Of a DNA stretch of 64,000 nt, positions 52,255-61,150 are shown one piece after another. The notes under the pieces were generated by a model, which saw only the letters and a program-made list of their open reading frames with translations, searched no databases and was not told the origin of the DNA. The DNA comes from Sulfitobacter sp. F26204 (lineage in GTDB: Bacteria; Pseudomonadota; Alphaproteobacteria; Rhodobacterales; Rhodobacteraceae): the NCBI RefSeq assembly GCF_026410305.1, contig NZ_JAPMLQ010000003.1, positions 1 to 64,000 on the forward strand, given 5' to 3'. The translations under genes were made by a program, and so were the position numbers. The stretch's first letter is position 1, and every line of letters starts with the position of its first letter.

Positions 52255-52828
52255 GGTCATCCTGCGCAAAACCGTGGTCTCGATTGAAGAGATCTTTCAC
52301 GAAGGCGGGCCAGTGGCGGCAAAGCCCTTGTTGCGCGGCTCAATTCTTGCGGTAATTACAAACCCTTTTGCGGGAAAATATGTCGAGGAAATCGAAGGTT
52401 TCATTGATGATCTTAAACCGCTGGGGCTGAGGATGGCAGCGCAGTTGGCGGAAGCAATGGGCGGGCAAGAAGCCATCGAGGGTTATGGCAAAGGTGCCAT
52501 TGTCGGAGCCGCGGGCGAAATTGAACATGGTGCCTTGTGGCATGCGCCCGGCGGTTATGCGATGCGCGAACTCTTGGGCGACACAAGGGCTATTGTACCG
52601 TCAACCAAGAAGGTTGGTGGCGTCGGCACGCGTCTTGACGTGCCTTTGACCCATACCAATGCATCATATGTACGCAGCCATTTTGACGCGATGGAAGTCG
52701 GGTGCAATGACGCACCCAAGTCGGATGAGCTCGCCCTTGTTCTGGTCATGAGCACAGGAGCACGCATTCACAACCGTGCGGGCGGTCTTGCCGCATCTGA
52801 CATTAAAGGAGAGGACGGTTTACGATGA
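52247..52828 (+). CDS. Amino acid synthesis family protein (DUF1185), first copy
   Basis: The 193-residue protein shares with its neighbour the motifs NPFAGKYVEEIEGF, GYGKGAIVGAAGEIEHGA, VPSTKKVGGVGTRLDVPL and SYVRSHFDAMEVGCNDAP. These define the amino acid synthesis (DUF1185) family, whose known structure is chorismate-mutase-like and whose reaction is unknown. It overlaps the UPF0280 gene by eight bases and the second copy by four. Confidence 0.82.
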   Translation: MHKVILRKTVVSIEEIFHEGGPVAAKPLLRGSILAVITNPFAGKYVEEIEGFIDDLKPLGLRMAAQLAEAMGGQEAIEGYGKGAIVGAAGEIEHGALWHAPGGYAMRELLGDTRAIVPSTKKVGGVGTRLDVPLTHTNASYVRSHFDAMEVGCNDAPKSDELALVLVMSTGARIHNRAGGLAASDIKGEDGLR

Positions 52829-53409
52829 AAGCCAAGATCAGAAAGATTGCTGTCAACATCGAGGAAACCCATATCGAGATCGGCCGCAGTATCGCGCCGC
52901 CAACCCGCAAGGCCGTGGCCGTTGCAGTGATCGAAAACCCCTTTGCCGGGGCCTATACCGAAGATTTGACCACGCTAATGGATATCGGAGCGGAATTGGG
53001 TGCGCTTCTGGGGCAAAAATGCGTGGATGCTTTGGGGATCACACCAGCCCAGGCGCAAAGCTATGGAAAATCTGCGATGGTCGGGGAAAACGGCGAACTG
53101 GAACATGCAGCCGCTATCTTGCATCCCAAGCTGGGGGCGCCGTTGCGCATGGCTGTGGAAAAAGGGGCGGCGCTGGTGGCGTCTTCCAAGAAAATGGGCA
53201 GCCCCGGTCAAGTCCTTGACGTACCGCTGGGGCATAAGGATGCAGCTTATGTGCGCAGCCATTTCGACGGGATCGAGGTCCGTTTGAACGACGCACCTCG
53301 CGCCAATGAGATCATGGTTGCAGTGGCTGTGACTGATTCCGGTCGCCCGTTGCCACGTGTTGGCGGACTTACCCATGAACAGGCCGTTGGCAAGGACGGT
53401 TTGCGGTGA
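52825..53409 (+). CDS. Amino acid synthesis family protein (DUF1185), second copy
   Basis: The 194-residue product is a diverged tandem paralogue of the preceding gene, with NPFAGAYTEDLTTL, SYGKSAMVGENGELEHAA, SSKKMGSPGQVLDVPLGH and AYVRSHFDGIEVRLNDAP. The conserved His, Lys and Asp positions are kept in both copies, so both may be active and could form a heteromer. The role is unknown. Position suggests a step after ring opening or a maturation function. Confidence 0.82.
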   Translation: MKAKIRKIAVNIEETHIEIGRSIAPPTRKAVAVAVIENPFAGAYTEDLTTLMDIGAELGALLGQKCVDALGITPAQAQSYGKSAMVGENGELEHAAAILHPKLGAPLRMAVEKGAALVASSKKMGSPGQVLDVPLGHKDAAYVRSHFDGIEVRLNDAPRANEIMVAVAVTDSGRPLPRVGGLTHEQAVGKDGLR

Positions 53410-53840
53410 GCGAGGCCACGACCTCTGAGGCGGACTATGTACTTGAAGACCAGATCGGGTTTCTGTTGCGTCTGGCCAGCCAGCGTCATTCGGCGATTTT
53501 CCAGCACCATGTATGGGGCAATCTGACACCCACACAGTTTTCTACGATGATGCGAATTTCCGAGCAAGGAGAGGTGTCGCAGAACCATCTGGGCCGGTTG
53601 GCGGCAATGGATGTGGCAACGATAAAGGGCGTTGTCGACCGGTTGAAAGCCAAATCCCTGGTACAGACCCGTGCGAATCCGAAGGACAAGCGCCGTATGG
53701 CGATCTCATTAACGGATCAGGGACGCGAAATGATTGCTGGTTTGAAAACTTCAGGACACAGGATCAGCCGTGAAACGCTTGCGCCTTTGAATGCGGCAGA
53801 GAGCGAGACATTGATCCGGTTGCTTAAGAAAATCTCTTAG
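53406..53840 (+). CDS. MarR-family transcriptional regulator
   Basis: The 144-residue protein has the MarR fold: a helical N-terminus (IGFLLRLASQRHSAIFQHHV), a winged helix (EVSQNHLGRLAAMDVATIKG, VVDRLKAKSLVQTRANPKDK) and a C-terminal dimer helix. It is the last gene of the catabolic operon and overlaps it by four bases. MarR proteins of this type usually repress aromatic catabolism genes and release DNA when an aromatic acid binds, which fits a pyridine-carboxylate-type inducer. Confidence 0.85.
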   Translation: MSEATTSEADYVLEDQIGFLLRLASQRHSAIFQHHVWGNLTPTQFSTMMRISEQGEVSQNHLGRLAAMDVATIKGVVDRLKAKSLVQTRANPKDKRRMAISLTDQGREMIAGLKTSGHRISRETLAPLNAAESETLIRLLKKIS

Positions 53841-55003
53841 GCGACGACTTCGGGCAATCTGTTTGCAGGCGGTGTGTTGCGGCTGCGGGTTGATGTGACC
53901 TTTCCGTCAATGATCGTCATGCCGACACCGGGGAGATTTCCCTGGCTGACCGATTCCAGCATCGACTTGCCTGGGCTATGTTGCGCCTGATCCAGGAGTA
54001 CAAAATCAGCGCATTTGCCAACCTCGATCAGGCCGGTGTCCAGGGCGCGTTGCCGCGCTGTATTACCGGTACCAAAACAAAAGGCCTGTTCAGCCGGCAC
54101 ATTGCCAAATGCAGACAGCATGGCGATCATACGCAGGATACCCAATGGTTGCACACCCGATCCCGCCGGACCATCGGTGCCCAATATCACCTGATCCAGC
54201 TTGCCCAGTTCGCGCGCTGCATTCAACGCCAAGACAGCAGAGCGTTCGTTGCCGTTGTGCACGATCTCGAAGGCGGATGTGCAGCTTTCACAAAGGCAAA
54301 GGATTTGATCGTCTGGCAGGGCGGAATGACCGCCGTTGATATGGCCGATCACATCGGTTCCTGTCTCCATGACCATATCCGCGTCGATCAAACCCGATCC
54401 GGGAATCGACGGACCACCCGTATGAATCGTACTTTGAATCCCGTATTTGCGTGCCCAGGTGACCATTTGCTGTGCGGTCTTGCCGTCCTTGACCGTGCCC
54501 AGACCGACTTCGCCAAGCAGTTTCACGCCAGCATCAGCGAGATCTTTGAAATCTTCTTCGACCATGCCATGTTCGATCACGGGAGCACCTGCATGGACCT
54601 TGACGCCGGAGGGGCGGAAATTCTCGTACCAACGTTGCGATGCAATTGCCATCGCCTTGAGGCCGACAATGTCTTTGGGACGGCCCGGCATATGGACCTC
54701 GCCTGCGGAAATCAGTGTGGTCACTCCTCCATGAAGGGTGCTGTCGATCCAGTGAAGTTGCTGCTGGCGCGGCGTGTAATCGCCTACAACCGGGTGCACA
54801 TGACTGTCTATCAGTCCGGGGGCGAGGGTGATGCCCTTGGCATCAACGGTGGTGCTTGCCCCTTCGGTGTCGAGATTCTTTTCAATGCCCCAGGCTGTGA
54901 TCTTACCCCCCTCAGCGACCATGCAATCGCCGTCGAGGATCGGTTCCTCCAACTTCCCTGACAGGATCATGCCGATGTTCTTGATGACCAGTTTCTCACC
55001 CAT
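53837..55003 (-). CDS. Enamidase-like amidohydrolase
   Basis: The 388-residue protein is a metal-dependent amidohydrolase. The HxH pair is H68/H70 in GLIDSHVHP, E165 in LLGEVGLGT is the likely bridging ligand, then H194 (STIHTGG), H221 (VIGHINGGH) and D277 (ILGTDGPAG). E. barkeri enamidase, a bifunctional Fe-Zn enzyme of this superfamily, opens the tetrahydro-6-oxonicotinate ring to 2-formylglutarate and ammonia. Its position opposite a 6-hydroxynicotinate-reductase-like operon supports the same role. It converges with the MarR gene (four-base overlap at the stops) and is the last gene of the transporter operon. Confidence 0.75.
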   Translation of the reverse strand: MGEKLVIKNIGMILSGKLEEPILDGDCMVAEGGKITAWGIEKNLDTEGASTTVDAKGITLAPGLIDSHVHPVVGDYTPRQQQLHWIDSTLHGGVTTLISAGEVHMPGRPKDIVGLKAMAIASQRWYENFRPSGVKVHAGAPVIEHGMVEEDFKDLADAGVKLLGEVGLGTVKDGKTAQQMVTWARKYGIQSTIHTGGPSIPGSGLIDADMVMETGTDVIGHINGGHSALPDDQILCLCESCTSAFEIVHNGNERSAVLALNAARELGKLDQVILGTDGPAGSGVQPLGILRMIAMLSAFGNVPAEQAFCFGTGNTARQRALDTGLIEVGKCADFVLLDQAQHSPGKSMLESVSQGNLPGVGMTIIDGKVTSTRSRNTPPANRLPEVVA

Positions 55004-55029
55004 GGCGCAGGTTCCTTTTGATTATGGTT

Positions 55030-55725
55030 TCAGACCCCCAAATACCGCGTGAGTATTTCAGGGTCTTTTCTGAGATCATCGGCAGTGGCGGTTTTGACCG
55101 ACGTGCCGTTTTCAATAAATACCACACGATCAGCCACTTGCAGAACGGCATCGACGCGCTGCTCTACCAGAACAATGGCAACGCCTTCGGCCTTCATCTT
55201 CAGAATGACATCGCGGATCAACGCGATCATGGAAGGTTGCAGTCCTTCGGTCGGTTCGTCCAGCAGCAACACCTTGGGGCGCAGGCATAATGCACGGGCT
55301 GTTGCCAGCATTTGCTGTTCACCCCCCGAAAGCGTACCAGCGGTTTGTTTGAGGCGTTCACGCAGCCGGGGAAACAGTTCAAGCACCCATTCTCTTGTCT
55401 CTTTACCCATGCTCCGGGTCATCAGGCCGATTTCGATGTTTTCGCCGACCGTTAGTTCGGGAAACAACCGCCGTCCCTGCGGGATATAGCCGATACCACG
55501 CCTGGGAATATCGTGTGGGGGCAGGGTTGCCAGGTTTTCGCCTGCCAGTGTTACGCAACCATCCCCCAGCGGCAAGAGCCCCATGACCGATTTGAGTGTC
55601 GTGGTCTTGCCTGCGCCATTCCTGCCAAGAAGACACATGATTTCAGCGGGTTGAACATCAAAGGTTACGCCACGCAACACCCTGACATCGCCGTATGCGG
55701 CATGGATCCCTTGCACCTCAAGCAT
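55030..55725 (-). CDS. Branched-chain-type ABC transporter ATPase (LivF-like)
   Basis: From the ATG at 55725 (MLEVQGIHAAYGDVRVLRGV) the product has 231 residues. Walker A GRNGAGKTT, signature LSGGEQQ, Walker B VLLLDEPTEGL and the H-loop-position EQ (VLVEQRV, usual in LivF) are present. With the LivG-like ATPase it powers the permease pair. The start is chosen over 55767 because the LivG gene ends at 55718. The transporter probably imports the heterocycle or another substrate of the linked catabolic genes. Confidence 0.88.
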   Translation of the reverse strand: MLEVQGIHAAYGDVRVLRGVTFDVQPAEIMCLLGRNGAGKTTTLKSVMGLLPLGDGCVTLAGENLATLPPHDIPRRGIGYIPQGRRLFPELTVGENIEIGLMTRSMGKETREWVLELFPRLRERLKQTAGTLSGGEQQMLATARALCLRPKVLLLDEPTEGLQPSMIALIRDVILKMKAEGVAIVLVEQRVDAVLQVADRVVFIENGTSVKTATADDLRKDPEILTRYLGV

Positions 55726-56437
55726 CGGTTTTACCAAGATAGGCGGCTTGAACAGCGGTGTTTGCACTGATGTCTTCCGGTGTGCCGCTGGCCAGTATCC
55801 TGCCCTGATCCAGAACCGTGATCCAGTCAGCCGCGCCCATCACTACATTCATGTTATGTTCGATCAGTAGAATGGTGGTTTCACCTGCAAGGGATTTGAT
55901 GAGGGTGATAAAGGCGCTGATTTCGGCCTCGGCCAGACCTTGGGTCGGTTCATCAAGGATGAACACCCGAGGATCCTGCACCAGTCCCATGGCGATCTCC
56001 AACAGGCGTTGATGACCATAGCTCTGGTCTCCGGCAATCTCCTCTGCGCGTTCCAGCAACCCGACTTTGCCAAGGGCGGTGGCGATCCTGGTCTTCAATT
56101 GCACCGGGTTGCTCGCAAACCGTCGCCGTGCTGCGATGGCAACGTTTTCCAACACTGTCAAACGCGGAAAGATCGAGGTGATCTGGAAGGTATATGCAAT
56201 CCCAAGCTGGATACGTTGATGCGCGGGCAGGGCGCTGATGTCGCGCCCGTCAAACACCACTTGACCGTTGGTTGCAGGTATCCGACCACTCAACATTCCG
56301 ACAAAGGTGGATTTGCCAGCACCATTTGGGCCGATTAAGGCGGTGATCTTGCCTTGTGGCAATGCGAAATCAATATCGGAATTGGCATGCACGCCGCCAT
56401 AGGTCTTGGTCAAATTATGCGTTTCGAGAATGTTCAT
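55718..56437 (-). CDS. Branched-chain-type ABC transporter ATPase (LivG-like)
   Basis: The ATG at 56437 overlaps the permease stop as ATGA. The 239-residue product has Walker A GPNGAGKST, a HQRIQLGIAYTFQI Q-loop region, SYGHQRLLEIAM as an atypical signature in place of LSGGQQ, Walker B VFILDEPTQGL and the IEHNMNVVM H-loop. The degenerate signature is frequent in LivG-like proteins of aromatic-compound transporters. It overlaps the LivF gene by eight bases. Confidence 0.88.
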   Translation of the reverse strand: MNILETHNLTKTYGGVHANSDIDFALPQGKITALIGPNGAGKSTFVGMLSGRIPATNGQVVFDGRDISALPAHQRIQLGIAYTFQITSIFPRLTVLENVAIAARRRFASNPVQLKTRIATALGKVGLLERAEEIAGDQSYGHQRLLEIAMGLVQDPRVFILDEPTQGLAEAEISAFITLIKSLAGETTILLIEHNMNVVMGAADWITVLDQGRILASGTPEDISANTAVQAAYLGKTDA

Positions 56438-57378
56438 GGCAACCATGTAAACACACGTTTGCGCATTTCGCCCATCAACCCTTGAGGCGCGAACATGGTC
56501 AGAACGACCAGCACGATACCGGCGATCAGCATATAGGCGGTTGTCAGGGAGCTGGAAAAATCAATGAGATAGAACATGAAGAACACGCCCAGAAGTGGAC
56601 CGATAGTGGTGCCTGCACCGCCCAATAGAACCCAGAGCAAGGGAAAGATCGAATATTGCACGGTGGCAAAGGTCGCCCCGACATAGCCAAACAACATGGC
56701 ATAGGCCGCCCCTGCAACGCCCGAAATCAGGCCAGAGAGGATCATCGCCTTGAGTTTATGCGCACCGGTATCATAGCCAAGCATTCGGGCGCGTTCTTCG
56801 TTTTCGCGAATGGCAACGAGTGTGCGCCCGAAAGGGGACTGCACAAGCCGGGCCAGGGCGACAAAGCAGAGACCGAAGAGGATCAGCGCCGTTGCATAGC
56901 GTGCGCTGTCCGTGGTCAGGTCAATGCCCATCACACTGCGTTTGGCCGTCTGGATCACAAATCCTTCGTCGCCGCGTGTATAAGCACCGAAATAAAGGAT
57001 CACGAGGTAGGCGGTTTGCGCAAACATCAAAGTGACGATCATAAAGGCCACACCGGTTGTGCGCAGGGCAAGGAAGCCGGTGATGGCGGCAAGGCCTGCC
57101 GCGCTCAACATGCCGATCAGAAAGGCGGGGAGCAGGGGAAAACCGCCCAGATTGATTGCCAGGCCGAAACCATACATGCCAGCGGCGAAAAACATGGCAT
57201 GGCCGAGGCTCAGTAACCCAGTATAGCCAAACAGAATGTTGAACCCCATGGCGTAGATTGCCAGGACCATGATCCGCGCCAGATTTCCCGAATGATAAGG
57301 CGGAAGCATGAAAAAGAGTCCGATGAGCGCAACCAGCACAGACAGATGCAACAGGCCCGATTTTCGCGCCACGGTCAT
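56434..57378 (-). CDS. Branched-chain-type ABC permease (LivM-like)
   Basis: The start at 57378 overlaps the stop of the upstream permease gene (ATGA); a longer frame to 57879 is out of context. The 314-residue membrane protein has about nine or ten helices, the EAA-like loop IRENEERARMLGYDTGAHKL and the GYTGLLSLGHAMFFAAGMYG segment diagnostic of LivM. It forms the transmembrane channel with LivH. Confidence 0.88.
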   Translation of the reverse strand: MTVARKSGLLHLSVLVALIGLFFMLPPYHSGNLARIMVLAIYAMGFNILFGYTGLLSLGHAMFFAAGMYGFGLAINLGGFPLLPAFLIGMLSAAGLAAITGFLALRTTGVAFMIVTLMFAQTAYLVILYFGAYTRGDEGFVIQTAKRSVMGIDLTTDSARYATALILFGLCFVALARLVQSPFGRTLVAIRENEERARMLGYDTGAHKLKAMILSGLISGVAGAAYAMLFGYVGATFATVQYSIFPLLWVLLGGAGTTIGPLLGVFFMFYLIDFSSSLTTAYMLIAGIVLVVLTMFAPQGLMGEMRKRVFTWLP

Positions 57379-58301
57379 GTGACTGCCCTGCCGAACAGGC
57401 CTTGGGGTCGCCAGACCAATACCATTGCAACAAGGAATGTCGCGATGATCTTGGCCAGAGTCGGCGAGAAAAAGACCGAAATGATGCCGTCGCTCATACC
57501 GATCAGCAAGGCGGCGACAACGGTGCCGGGCAGGCTGCCCAATCCGCCGATGATCACAACGATGAAAGACAGCAGCAGGGGATCGGCACCCATAAGGTAA
57601 TGCGCCTGTTGGATGGGGACAACCAGCACCGCGCCCAATGCGGCAAGGCCTGCGCCCAGACCGAAAACCACGGAATAGACGCGCCCTACGGGAATGCCGA
57701 ATGCCAGGGCGGTTTCGCTGTCCTGTTGGGTCGCCCGCATGATCAGCCCCAGTTTTGTACGGGTGATCAGCACCCAGAGCGAAAGCAGCACGACAGCGGC
57801 CGCTGCGATGACAAACAATTTGTAACTGGTGATGCTCAATCCCCAGGGCCAGAACATTTCCAGACCGTTTTCGCCCCATTCGAACCAGGGTAATGCAAGA
57901 CGTTGGTTGAACGGTGGGGCGACAGGACGCGCATCGGGACCAAAGGTCATTAGCGTTGTCTGTTGTATGATGTACAAAAGGCCGATGGTGGCGACAATCG
58001 TGCGGTCCGGATCGTATTTCAGATGCTTTAGGATCAAGCGGTCCGCGGCTGCGGCAATCAATCCCACCAGAAGCGGTGCGAGGACCAGCGCCGCAACAAA
58101 ACCTACCACCGCATTGACGCCTAGAACAGATGAGACATACCAGGCCAATACCGCACCGAGCATATAGAATTCGCCATGTGCCACGTTCACGACCCGCATC
58201 ACGCCGAATACGATGCTCAGACCCATCGCGGTGAGCACGAGCACCGATGCAATGACCGCCCCTTCAAGGGTGGCGAGCATCAGATGTGGACCGAATTCCA
58301 A
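57375..58301 (-). CDS. Branched-chain-type ABC permease (LivH-like)
   Basis: The 308-residue membrane protein has about eight helices, with ASVLVLTAMGLSIVFGVMRV, VNVAHGEFYMLGAVLAWYVS and IMRATQQDSETALAFGIPVG, the typical LivH pattern, and a GGLGSLPGTVVAALLIGMSD segment near the C-terminus. It pairs with the LivM-like protein. Confidence 0.9.
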   Translation of the reverse strand: MEFGPHLMLATLEGAVIASVLVLTAMGLSIVFGVMRVVNVAHGEFYMLGAVLAWYVSSVLGVNAVVGFVAALVLAPLLVGLIAAAADRLILKHLKYDPDRTIVATIGLLYIIQQTTLMTFGPDARPVAPPFNQRLALPWFEWGENGLEMFWPWGLSITSYKLFVIAAAAVVLLSLWVLITRTKLGLIMRATQQDSETALAFGIPVGRVYSVVFGLGAGLAALGAVLVVPIQQAHYLMGADPLLLSFIVVIIGGLGSLPGTVVAALLIGMSDGIISVFFSPTLAKIIATFLVAMVLVWRPQGLFGRAVT

Positions 58302-58316
58302 GAGCTTATGCCAAGT

Positions 58317-59603
58317 TCAGAAGGATTGCGCCGTATAGTCGACTTCATCCTCGTACATGCCGTCTTCGATGGAGGCGGTGTGCTCAACCTTGAGTGTACC
58401 CCCATCTACCTTGGAAATATACTGCTGGCCAAAGACCTGATGAGTCTTGCCGTTGAACAGTTTTGGACCCTGTGGATGATCCATTGAATGTGGCATCTCC
58501 GACATGGCTTCTACTGCTTCGATCAGCTTGGCCCGATCATCAGGCCCTTTGTAATCTGCACTTTCCATGCCCGCCTTGATCACATTCAGGGTCTCCCAAC
58601 AGCCAAACATATGGGCATAGGTTGAAACATCTTTGCTATCAGACAGGGAAGCCCCACGTTCGTCCACGCCAACCGCGGCGCGGTAGGCAGTGTCAAACAC
58701 CGAATTTTCTGCCTGGGCGTGTCGCGGCATCCCTTCCCAAAAATATGTGCCCTCAAGGAATTCCAATCCCGGACTGGTAATGTCGACAGCTTCGAGGCTG
58801 TCGATAAACCCGAAAATCTCGGGGCGGCTAGGGCCAAAGAACTCGCCCAGTTCTTTCACAAAGGTCAGGACTGCAGGGCCAACCATCACATGATAAACCA
58901 CATCTGTTTCGCGCGGTATGCTGGGAAAGTAGCGGGTAAAGGACGTTTCGCTTGGCGGAATGGCAATTTGCGCGACCACTTGGCCTCCCTGAGCCTCGAT
59001 CGCTTTGGAAAAGAAATCGCGATGGTCATGTCCAAAGGCAAAATCAGGATAAATCATCGTGACTTTCTTGCCCAGATTTGCCGCCACAAAGGGTGCCATC
59101 GACTGCACCTGACTTTTCACATCGGTGATCCCCGGTTGCAGCGTATAGCGGTTGAGCATGCCACTGGCGACATGGTGCCCTTCGGAAACCACGAAATACG
59201 GCAGTTTCAACTCACCTGCGCGCGGAGCGGAACCGATAACTACATGGCTGAACAAAGTGCCGAATGCGACGTCGACCTTGTGCTGATTTGCAAATTTCTC
59301 CAGCACTTCTGCACCACGTTTCGGGTCAGTGCCGTCATCTTCGATCACGATTTCGACGGGACGGCCATTGATGCCACCATCGTCGTTGATCCGTTTTACC
59401 GCGGCTTGCGTGGTGGCGTCGTACCAACGGCCATAGGCCGCGCCGATGCCCGTCGCGTGTTTCTGAAAACCGATCTTGATTGGAGAAGCACTTTGCGCCT
59501 GAACAAAACGGGGCAGCGCGGTTGCGGCCAATGTGGTTGCTGCGATACCTTTGAGCGCAGAGCGACGGCTGAAATCGGTCTTTTTGGATGTTCCGTTGGA
59601 CAC
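58317..59603 (-). CDS. Tat-exported ABC substrate-binding protein (LivK-like)
   Basis: A GTG at 59603 with GGGAG seven bases upstream is the most likely start, giving 428 residues. A Tat signal follows (SRRSALKG at residues 12-19, then AATTLAATALPRFVQAQ). The mature part is a type I periplasmic binding protein of the Peripla_BP_6 group (IKIGFQKHATGIGAAYGRWY, RINDDGGINGRPVEIVIEDD, PYFVVSEGHHVASGM). It captures the transported ligand, probably an aromatic or heterocyclic acid. It is the first gene of the transporter operon. Confidence 0.88.
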   Translation of the reverse strand: MSNGTSKKTDFSRRSALKGIAATTLAATALPRFVQAQSASPIKIGFQKHATGIGAAYGRWYDATTQAAVKRINDDGGINGRPVEIVIEDDGTDPKRGAEVLEKFANQHKVDVAFGTLFSHVVIGSAPRAGELKLPYFVVSEGHHVASGMLNRYTLQPGITDVKSQVQSMAPFVAANLGKKVTMIYPDFAFGHDHRDFFSKAIEAQGGQVVAQIAIPPSETSFTRYFPSIPRETDVVYHVMVGPAVLTFVKELGEFFGPSRPEIFGFIDSLEAVDITSPGLEFLEGTYFWEGMPRHAQAENSVFDTAYRAAVGVDERGASLSDSKDVSTYAHMFGCWETLNVIKAGMESADYKGPDDRAKLIEAVEAMSEMPHSMDHPQGPKLFNGKTHQVFGQQYISKVDGGTLKVEHTASIEDGMYEDEVDYTAQSF

Positions 59604-59651
59604 AGTAATACTCCCATTTTGTCTTGGCGCTTTTGCTTGGCCATTAAATTT

Positions 59652-59680
59652 ATATTGTTCGCACACAAATGACTTGTCCA
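59652..59680 (-). promoter_or_regulatory. Possible promoter of the transporter-enamidase operon
   Basis: On the minus strand TGGACA (59680-59675) and CAATAT (59657-59652) are separated by 17 bases and lie about 50 bases before the GTG start. The match to the -10 consensus is moderate. It is the only promoter-like pair seen in this short AT-rich gap. Confidence 0.3.
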
Positions 59681-59696
59681 GAACTTTATAGAAAAC

Positions 59697-61109
59697 TCAC
59701 ACCCCGCGGGGTGTAGATAACAGCCAAAGCCCGAAAATTGTATAACAAACCATCAAGATACTGAGAAAGAACTGGATCAGGATCAGGTCGCGCCGCGCGG
59801 CTGAAAAACGTCCGCTAAGCCAATGGGCCATCGCGATTGAAATGATATGCGAACAAACGACAACACCGACATTGATCAGCAAAATCGGTTTCACCGTTGT
59901 TGTAGAGTTTAAGAACCCGGTTGTGACGCGCAGATTTCCCAGGCCGAACAGGTTCCAGCCACGCGCCAATGGATCACCCAGAGTAGATGCAAGATATTGT
60001 ATTTGCACAAGAAACGAAACAAAGTAATGAGCAAAGTGATAGCCCAAAGCAATCGGAAGGATGGCAATGGCATAGGTGTTGAAGGCCTGAACAAGCGATA
60101 CGCGCCCCAAAGTGCCAAAGCGCCGCGCAAGGCTGATCCCCGCCCATATACATGCGCCAAAGACAAGAGTGACAGCAATATTTGCAGCGATCAATCCGAT
60201 GATCGATGGCCAAACCACTGCGGAACGGCCGGGAAACGCCAACGGGTTAATGCCGATTTGACCCAACCACCAAAAGGTTTCGTGCAGCCCGTCAAAACTG
60301 CCCGAAACAAGAACCGTCAAACAGATCATTGACTGTGCCGTGGGCAGGGGGGCCTTTGACAGGCTGTTCCATCCCGGTAGACCCAGACGCATTGCTTTGC
60401 TGGTCTGGACGGGGCGCAATGACCCGATGAGCGCGAAGAGTACGCTGAAGCATTCGACATTCCGGGTCCAGATCACGGGGCCGAACAAGACCATTCCTGC
60501 AAAGGTGAACAGCCAATAGAGCAAGGCAATCGTGGCCAATCTGTCAGGATCGCTGGGTGCGATGTCCGCGAGAAGAAACATCTGAAACACAACAAACAAG
60601 CCAAGCGCAGGCCAAGCGCCCAAGCAGTTGGGATACCTCAGCACCGCGGGTCTGTCAGCGAGCAAGACCGCAGCAAGGCCGGACCAGGGATTGAGCCACC
60701 GCCACAAGTCGGCGAACAGACCCTGAATCACAAAGAGACCAACCCACCAGCCGGTCCAGATCACCTGGGGCAGCAGGTTGCTTTGTGGGTCGTTGGGGCC
60801 ATTGATACCCACGATGATCAACAGGAAAAACGCAAAAGTCGCCAGGATTGATGTGATCAGGGGTGCCTTTTGCGCTGCGGGCCAGGTCGCGAAAATATAG
60901 CCGCGATAAATGCGCTGAAGACTGTCGTGTGATGTAAAACTGATCAAGAATATAGATGCGACGACGGCTATCGTTCCGCCCAAGGTGTAGAGTTCGGTCG
61001 GCAGCAGCAAAATCAAGGCCTGTTCGGCCGGATGTGCCGATGCAAGCGACGGTGCCAGCACAGTAAAGGTTAAAGCCAGCCAAGATAAACACTTTAATTC
61101 GCACCGCAT
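59697..61109 (-). CDS. Polytopic membrane protein of unknown function
   Basis: The 470-residue protein starts with a signal-like helix (WLALTFTVLAPSLASAHPAE) and has about ten to twelve further hydrophobic segments. Aromatic-rich loops include WTGWWVGLFVIQGLFADLWR and LHETFWWLGQIG. No transporter motif is visible. It is divergent from a PCu(A)C-type copper chaperone gene only 41 bases away, which may indicate a role in copper or respiratory-enzyme handling, but this is an inference from proximity. Confidence 0.65.
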   Translation of the reverse strand: MRCELKCLSWLALTFTVLAPSLASAHPAEQALILLLPTELYTLGGTIAVVASIFLISFTSHDSLQRIYRGYIFATWPAAQKAPLITSILATFAFFLLIIVGINGPNDPQSNLLPQVIWTGWWVGLFVIQGLFADLWRWLNPWSGLAAVLLADRPAVLRYPNCLGAWPALGLFVVFQMFLLADIAPSDPDRLATIALLYWLFTFAGMVLFGPVIWTRNVECFSVLFALIGSLRPVQTSKAMRLGLPGWNSLSKAPLPTAQSMICLTVLVSGSFDGLHETFWWLGQIGINPLAFPGRSAVVWPSIIGLIAANIAVTLVFGACIWAGISLARRFGTLGRVSLVQAFNTYAIAILPIALGYHFAHYFVSFLVQIQYLASTLGDPLARGWNLFGLGNLRVTTGFLNSTTTVKPILLINVGVVVCSHIISIAMAHWLSGRFSAARRDLILIQFFLSILMVCYTIFGLWLLSTPRGV

Positions 61110-61150
61110 TTCGTTAGCCTACAGATGATTGTTCAAAGGGAAAACACTTG

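Noticed and set aside
53978-54961. A 327-codon plus-strand frame over the amidohydrolase gene
   Set aside because: The minus-strand amidohydrolase has metal-ligand motifs; the opposite frame reads as low-quality sequence.
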